Shown piece after piece: positions 60,116 to 64,000 of a DNA stretch of 64,000 nucleotides. This DNA comes from Polyporus tsugae (Eukaryota; Basidiomycota; Agaricomycetes; Polyporales; Polyporaceae). The notes under the pieces are model-generated. The model was given only the letters and a program-made list of their open reading frames with translations. It did not search any database and had not been told where the DNA came from. The position numbers and the translations under genes are program-made. How positions within the stretch are numbered: position 1 is the first letter of the stretch; each line of letters opens with the position of its first letter. The stretch is from NCBI GenBank assembly GCA_024305745.1, contig JAHRBS010000001.1:1984001-2048000 (forward strand), given 5' to 3'.

Positions 60116-60350
60116 CCGCCATAGACGCCCGCACAGCTTGGAATTAGTACGCTACATATAAGGGCGTGGCTCGTAACTTACGCGCGTTCAATTGCGACAA
60201 CTTGATCTAGTGGGGTAAGCCGCAGACCGCAGCGTATTGGGCGGTACTCTCAAGCACCCCATGGCCACGACTACTCAAGTTGGCCGGTGGGATTTCGTGA
60301 TCCTTCCCTGTCAAGACGAGTGCCTGGATTCTCTCGGCGCCGAAACAGTC

Positions 60351-60360
60351 TGATAAAAGG
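60351..60360 (+). promoter_or_regulatory. TATA-like element of the P450
   Basis: TGATAAAAGG, about 65-75 bases upstream of the P450 ATG, inside the block duplicated upstream. The upstream relic has lost the match. Confidence 0.45.
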
Positions 60361-60424
60361 TAGACGGCGCCGGCCCCTTCTTTCCAAACAACACTGGTAC
60401 CCACCCTAGGCCTAGCGATACAGT

Positions 60425-62929
60425 ATGCTTCAGAAACTGCCTCCTGGACCAAGGTTCTTGGCACGGCGGATCCACTACATCTCCACCCCGCCTATCTGCG
60501 TCTTCCTGGGAACGTCTCTTGCCCGAAGCCTTGGCGGCGTCCATCTGCCCACTCTAGCGGTTATCCTTGCTTACCTTCTCAGCTTCCCGCTATTCCTGCT
60601 GGGGTACCGAGCATGGAAGGACATCTCGACCAAGAGGGCTGCCGCTGCACATGGAGTAGTTGTGGCACCGATGGCCAAGTTGGGAGGAATTAAGATGAAA
60701 GGGCAGAACGGTTATCCTCGTACGTCAGTCGTGCACTTGTTTCGTGGACAGTTTTTCTGACTTCAGAGATATTAGGCGATTTCCTTTTCAGGCTTTGTGA
60801 AGTCTGGGGTAACTCCTTCGTCCTCGAATTATACTATCTTAAGAGGGTAGGCTTGTACCCCAAGTCGTCGCAACGTGTCCAATGCTGATGGAATACACGT
60901 TCCTCCGATTCTCGTAGCTCTTCACCGTGGAGCCCGAGCACATCAAGGTTGGAATGATTTGATTTGATCTATACTACTTGCTCACGGGGGCTCAGGCAAT
61001 TTTGGCCACCGACTTCACCAGCTTTGAGAAAGGTGAGCGCGTTAAGCGTATCGCGGTTGTCACAACTCGTACTCAAACGCTAGTCAGGTCAACAATTCCG
61101 TGACCAGATGCACAGTTTGTTGGGCGTGGGCGTCTTCAATGCTGACGGTGAGTTGCCAACCCCATAGAAGACTGTTTTCTGCAGCTTAAGAACAAATACC
61201 ACTCAGACGAACTGTGGAAGTTCCACCGTTCCATGACGAGACCGTTCTTCAGCAAGGAAAGGATCGGTCACTTTGACAACTTCGACAGGCACGCAATGGA
61301 TGCACTTGAACAGATGAAGGCCCGTATGCGCGAGGGATACGCTATTGACTGGCAGGTATGTATGGCTCGCAGAGTATTTGCATGCCCGCCGGCTCACATC
61401 TATTTGAAAGGACCTCGTATCCCGCTTTACTCTGGACTCAGCCACGGAATTCTTGTTCGGAAAGGATGTCCGCTCTCTTTCCAATGGCCTCCCGTACCCG
61501 CCTACTGCCGAGGGGCGGTTTATCCCGGTGGACGAGAACGACTTTGCGTCAGCTTTCTTCAAAGCTCAGGCTGCGTCCGCCGCCCGCGGCCGTCTTCAAG
61601 AAGCCTGGGGTCTGGGCGAGTTCTGGAAGGACAAGGTTCTTCCTCACAAGGCCGGCGTCGACAAGATCATCAACCCGATCCTCGAGGACGCCCTGCAGAA
61701 GAAAGCACAAAAGGCTGCGGCAGGGCTTGTGGAGTCCAAGGAGATCTCAGACGACGACACGTTGTTGAGCTCTCTGTTGAAGGTTACGGATGGTATGTCT
61801 TCATCTACTGGACGAAGCAAGTTATGGTAGCTGATGAGGAGTCTTCTACCACGCACGCTAGATCGACAACTTATTCGCGACGAGATCTCCAACATTCTTC
61901 TTGCTGGCCGCGACACCACGGCGTGTACGCTGACGTTCGCCGTCTACCGTCTGGCGGAACACCCGGACATACTTGGACGCCTTCGTGAGGAAATACTGAG
62001 CATTGTGGGTCCATCGCGACGTCCATCTTACGATGATATCCGCAACATGAAGTTCTTGCGCGCTGTGATCAACGAGACTCTGCGCTTGTATCCGCCGGTG
62101 TGAGTATCCCTTCCTTCGACTCTATCTTGCAGGTTCTTGACTGAATTCGTTTCTCTATCGTTCAGTCCTGTTAATATTCGGTGAGCTTAACGCTTAAGAA
62201 CACATGAAGACCATCAGTAACTGATCATTTGATCTTCAGAAATTCCGTCAAGGACACGGTTCTCCCTGCGACAACCACCCAGGAGCCCATCTTTGTGCCT
62301 GCCGGAATGAAGTGAGGATTGTCTGCTTGTCTACTCCAGCTCTTGGACTCACGTCCCTCCCAGATGCATCTACTCCGTCTTCGTCATGCACCGGAGGAAG
62401 GATCTGTGGGGCCCGGATGGTAAACTGAAACTATTTAACTTCCAGTCGTGGCACATACTGAAGAGTCTCTGCCACTGCAGCTTTGAAGTTCGACCCCGAT
62501 CGTTTCATCGACGAGCGCCTGCAGAAGTATCTCACTCCGAACCCGTTCATCTTCCTCCCGTTCAACGCGGGCCCGCGCATCTGTCTTGGGCAACAGGTGC
62601 GTTTTGCAAGACTTCCGTCCCACTAGAGTGCTCATGATAGTTTTCCATGTAGTTCGCCTACAACGAGGTGTCGTTCATGCTTGTGCGGCTTCTTCAGCAG
62701 GTCTCCGCCATCGAATTCGTACCGGAGGTCGCTCCCAAGTCCGTGGTTCCACCCGGTTATATCGACTCTCCCGGGTCGGACGGCACTGACAGGGTCTGGA
62801 TGGCTAACCATTTGACCATGTACGCCAAGGTATGCATTCACTCTCCACCCGACCTTCTCGGGTGAATCTGACAGCTTCGGGAACCAGGACGGGCTTTGGG
62901 TCAAGATGACGGAGGCGACCAACGAGTGA
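60425..62929 (+). CDS. cytochrome P450 monooxygenase, CYP63-like
   Basis: Membrane-anchored haem monooxygenase, resembling the CYP63 group of wood-decay fungi, linked in studied species to oxidation of alkanes and aromatics. Fourteen exons (60425-60719, 60776-60846, 60918-60947, 60996-61032, 61088-61147, 61207-61355, 61411-61792, 61862-62099, a 15-base exon 62166-62180, 62240-62311, 62364-62419, 62481-62596, 62653-62829, 62888-62929) give 579 residues. The N-terminus has the LPPGPR motif and a membrane anchor ([19 protein letters not shown]). The I-helix is AGRDTT at 356-361, ExxR at Glu413-Arg416, the PERF-like DPDRF, and the haem loop [10 protein letters not shown] with Cys503. All key residues are intact. 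Its promoter is partly duplicated upstream. Subfamily and substrate are inference. Confidence 0.95.
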
Positions 62930-63284
62930 ATGGCGTTGGACCTGATCGTATACGGATATTGAAGTTTTGCGTGTCTGGTTTGCAGATGTACCATTTATTA
63001 CTGGATGGGAGTTTGTCTTGGTATACCCCCATCTATAAACAAGCATGTTGCGTCGTTGAAAAGCGGCTGCCCCGTTGTTTGGAGCGAATCTCCTTGTGGC
63101 CACTCGATCTGCCCCAATATCCACTTGCATTTTCGAAGGAAGGCCTATTCGCGGCTTGCAAGGAGCCACATCGTCTTACCAGTAACTGAGGCCACGGTGG
63201 GGGGACTCAACTTGATTCAACGAGGTCCATTAAGCGCCGTAAAGCTTACCTAACGTATTAGCGGGAGCGGAGGAGGACGCCGGC
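62930..63284. other. intergenic region upstream of TFB1
   Basis: Contains the P450 3' end and the TFB1 promoter. No gene is seen. Confidence 0.5.
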
Positions 63285-64000
63285 ATGCCTTCCCTCGTCT
63301 GCTCCGCTCAGGCGTCCTACAAAAAGCTCCCTGGTCTCCTCGAGCTCACCGATTCCTACTTGCAATGGACGAGAAGTGGCGACAAGGCCCCCGTTGTGAA
63401 GTTCTCCTATGCTGACGCTGCGTGTAAGTGGCGGAAACACGTCTGACAGAGGCGACGCGGTCGCTGACCTCACTCTTCGCGAACCTCTCTACTTTTCTCT
63501 GGAATCCAATCCATCAAGCCCTCTCACGAAGCAAGGCAGGGGCTGAGCAAGTACGGCTGAAGATCGGGCTGGTAAGCAATGAGGCCGGCCACAACTTCAC
63601 GTTCACGTCGCCACAAGCCGTCGCGCTCGCCGAACGCGACAAGTTCGAGGCCGAGCTCACGAGCATCATCGCCCGCAACCGCGCACCCCCTCCCTCAGCC
63701 CCGACGACCGCGGCTCCTACCCCGAAGGCTCGACCAGCTGGGACGCCTGCGGTCGGCCCCAATGGGAGCGCTGCGGCGACACCTCTGCGGCCGCCACCGC
63801 CACCCGTCCGACCATCCCAGTCGAGGGCGCAATCGGTGGCGAGCGACTCGAGGGCTTCCGGCACACCCTTGGGCGACCACCCGACGATTGACTTCAGGTT
63901 ACGGAAGAAGGTGCTGCTGGGCACGCCGGAGCTGGCTCAGCTCCATCGGGAGCTCGTCATGGGAGGGCACATCACGGAGAACGAGTTTTGGGAAGGGCGA
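63285..64000 (+). CDS. TFB1: TFIIH core subunit TFB1/p62 (5' part, cut by window edge)
   Basis: N-terminal part of the p62/Tfb1 subunit of TFIIH, used in transcription initiation and nucleotide-excision repair. The exons 63285-63423 and 63519 onward join in phase and stay open to the window end, about 207 residues. The N-terminal PH-like domain is visible: CSAQASYKKLPGLLELTDSY, LQWTRSGDKAPVVKFSYADA, KIGLVSNEAGHNFTFTS and ERDKFEAELTSIIARN. A Pro/Ala/Ser linker of about 75 residues follows, then the start of the first BSD domain (DFRLRKKVLLGTPELAQLHR, with ENEFWEGR at the edge). The order PH domain, linker, BSD is characteristic of this subunit. The remaining BSD domain and C-terminus lie outside. 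Confidence 0.93.

Overview
The window is nuclear DNA of a filamentous basidiomycete, most likely an Agaricomycete of the wood-decay (polypore) type. Genes are split by many introns of about 50-70 bp with GTRNGT...YAG borders, coding DNA is GC-rich, and the gene set fits: a CYP63-like P450, thaumatin-like and expansin-like secreted proteins, a cytosolic formate dehydrogenase, a CSL factor and MYST/GCN5 acetyltransferases. Exon models were built by hand from splice signals and reading phase; every multi-exon model listed as CDS closes in frame.

Layout, left to right. 1-2015 (-): L-fucose-permease-like MFS transporter, cut by the left edge. 2739-4043 (+): unknown acidic protein. 4621-5537 (-): bZIP factor. 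5538-10467: no confident gene, but a decayed spliced locus at about 8054-10311. 10468-12539 (+): secreted low-complexity protein. 12880-14861 (+): EXS/ERD1-like membrane protein. 16248-17683 (+): formate dehydrogenase. 18093-19222 (-): GPI-anchored expansin-like protein. 19819-22310 (+): GCN5. 22631-24231 (-): secretory-pathway cyclophilin with two possible C-termini. 24517-27101 (-) and 27344-29258 (+): DBP7 helicase and ESA1 acetyltransferase, head to head. 29567-30456 (-): unknown single-pass protein. 31317-34513 (-): CSL (RBP-J/Cbf-type) transcription factor.

34514-41643 is a 7.1-kb stretch without a supportable gene. 41644-43288 (+) is an unknown protein; 43289-47064 is another gene-poor stretch with exon-like fragments. 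47065-48794 (-): coiled-coil protein of unknown function. 49653-50341 (+): PAC4-like proteasome assembly chaperone. 50673-54893 (+): YAK1 kinase. 55787-56926 (-): PHOSPHO-type HAD phosphatase. 57467-58713 (+): thaumatin-like protein. 60425-62929 (+): P450 with a relic of a duplicated 5' end about 370 bp upstream. 63285-64000 (+): 5' part of TFB1/p62 of TFIIH, cut by the right edge.

Several genes concern transcription and chromatin (GCN5, ESA1, CSL, bZIP, TFB1), but strands and spacing give no sign that they form one regulated unit. The most interesting signals are the cyclophilin that could switch between an ER-retained and a membrane-anchored form, very small exons (7, 8, 11 and 15 nt) in four genes, a PCAF-like cysteine/histidine motif at the GCN5 N-terminus, a bZIP without the family's near-invariant asparagine, and the P450 duplication scar. 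I did not find a clear, wholly new multi-gene system.
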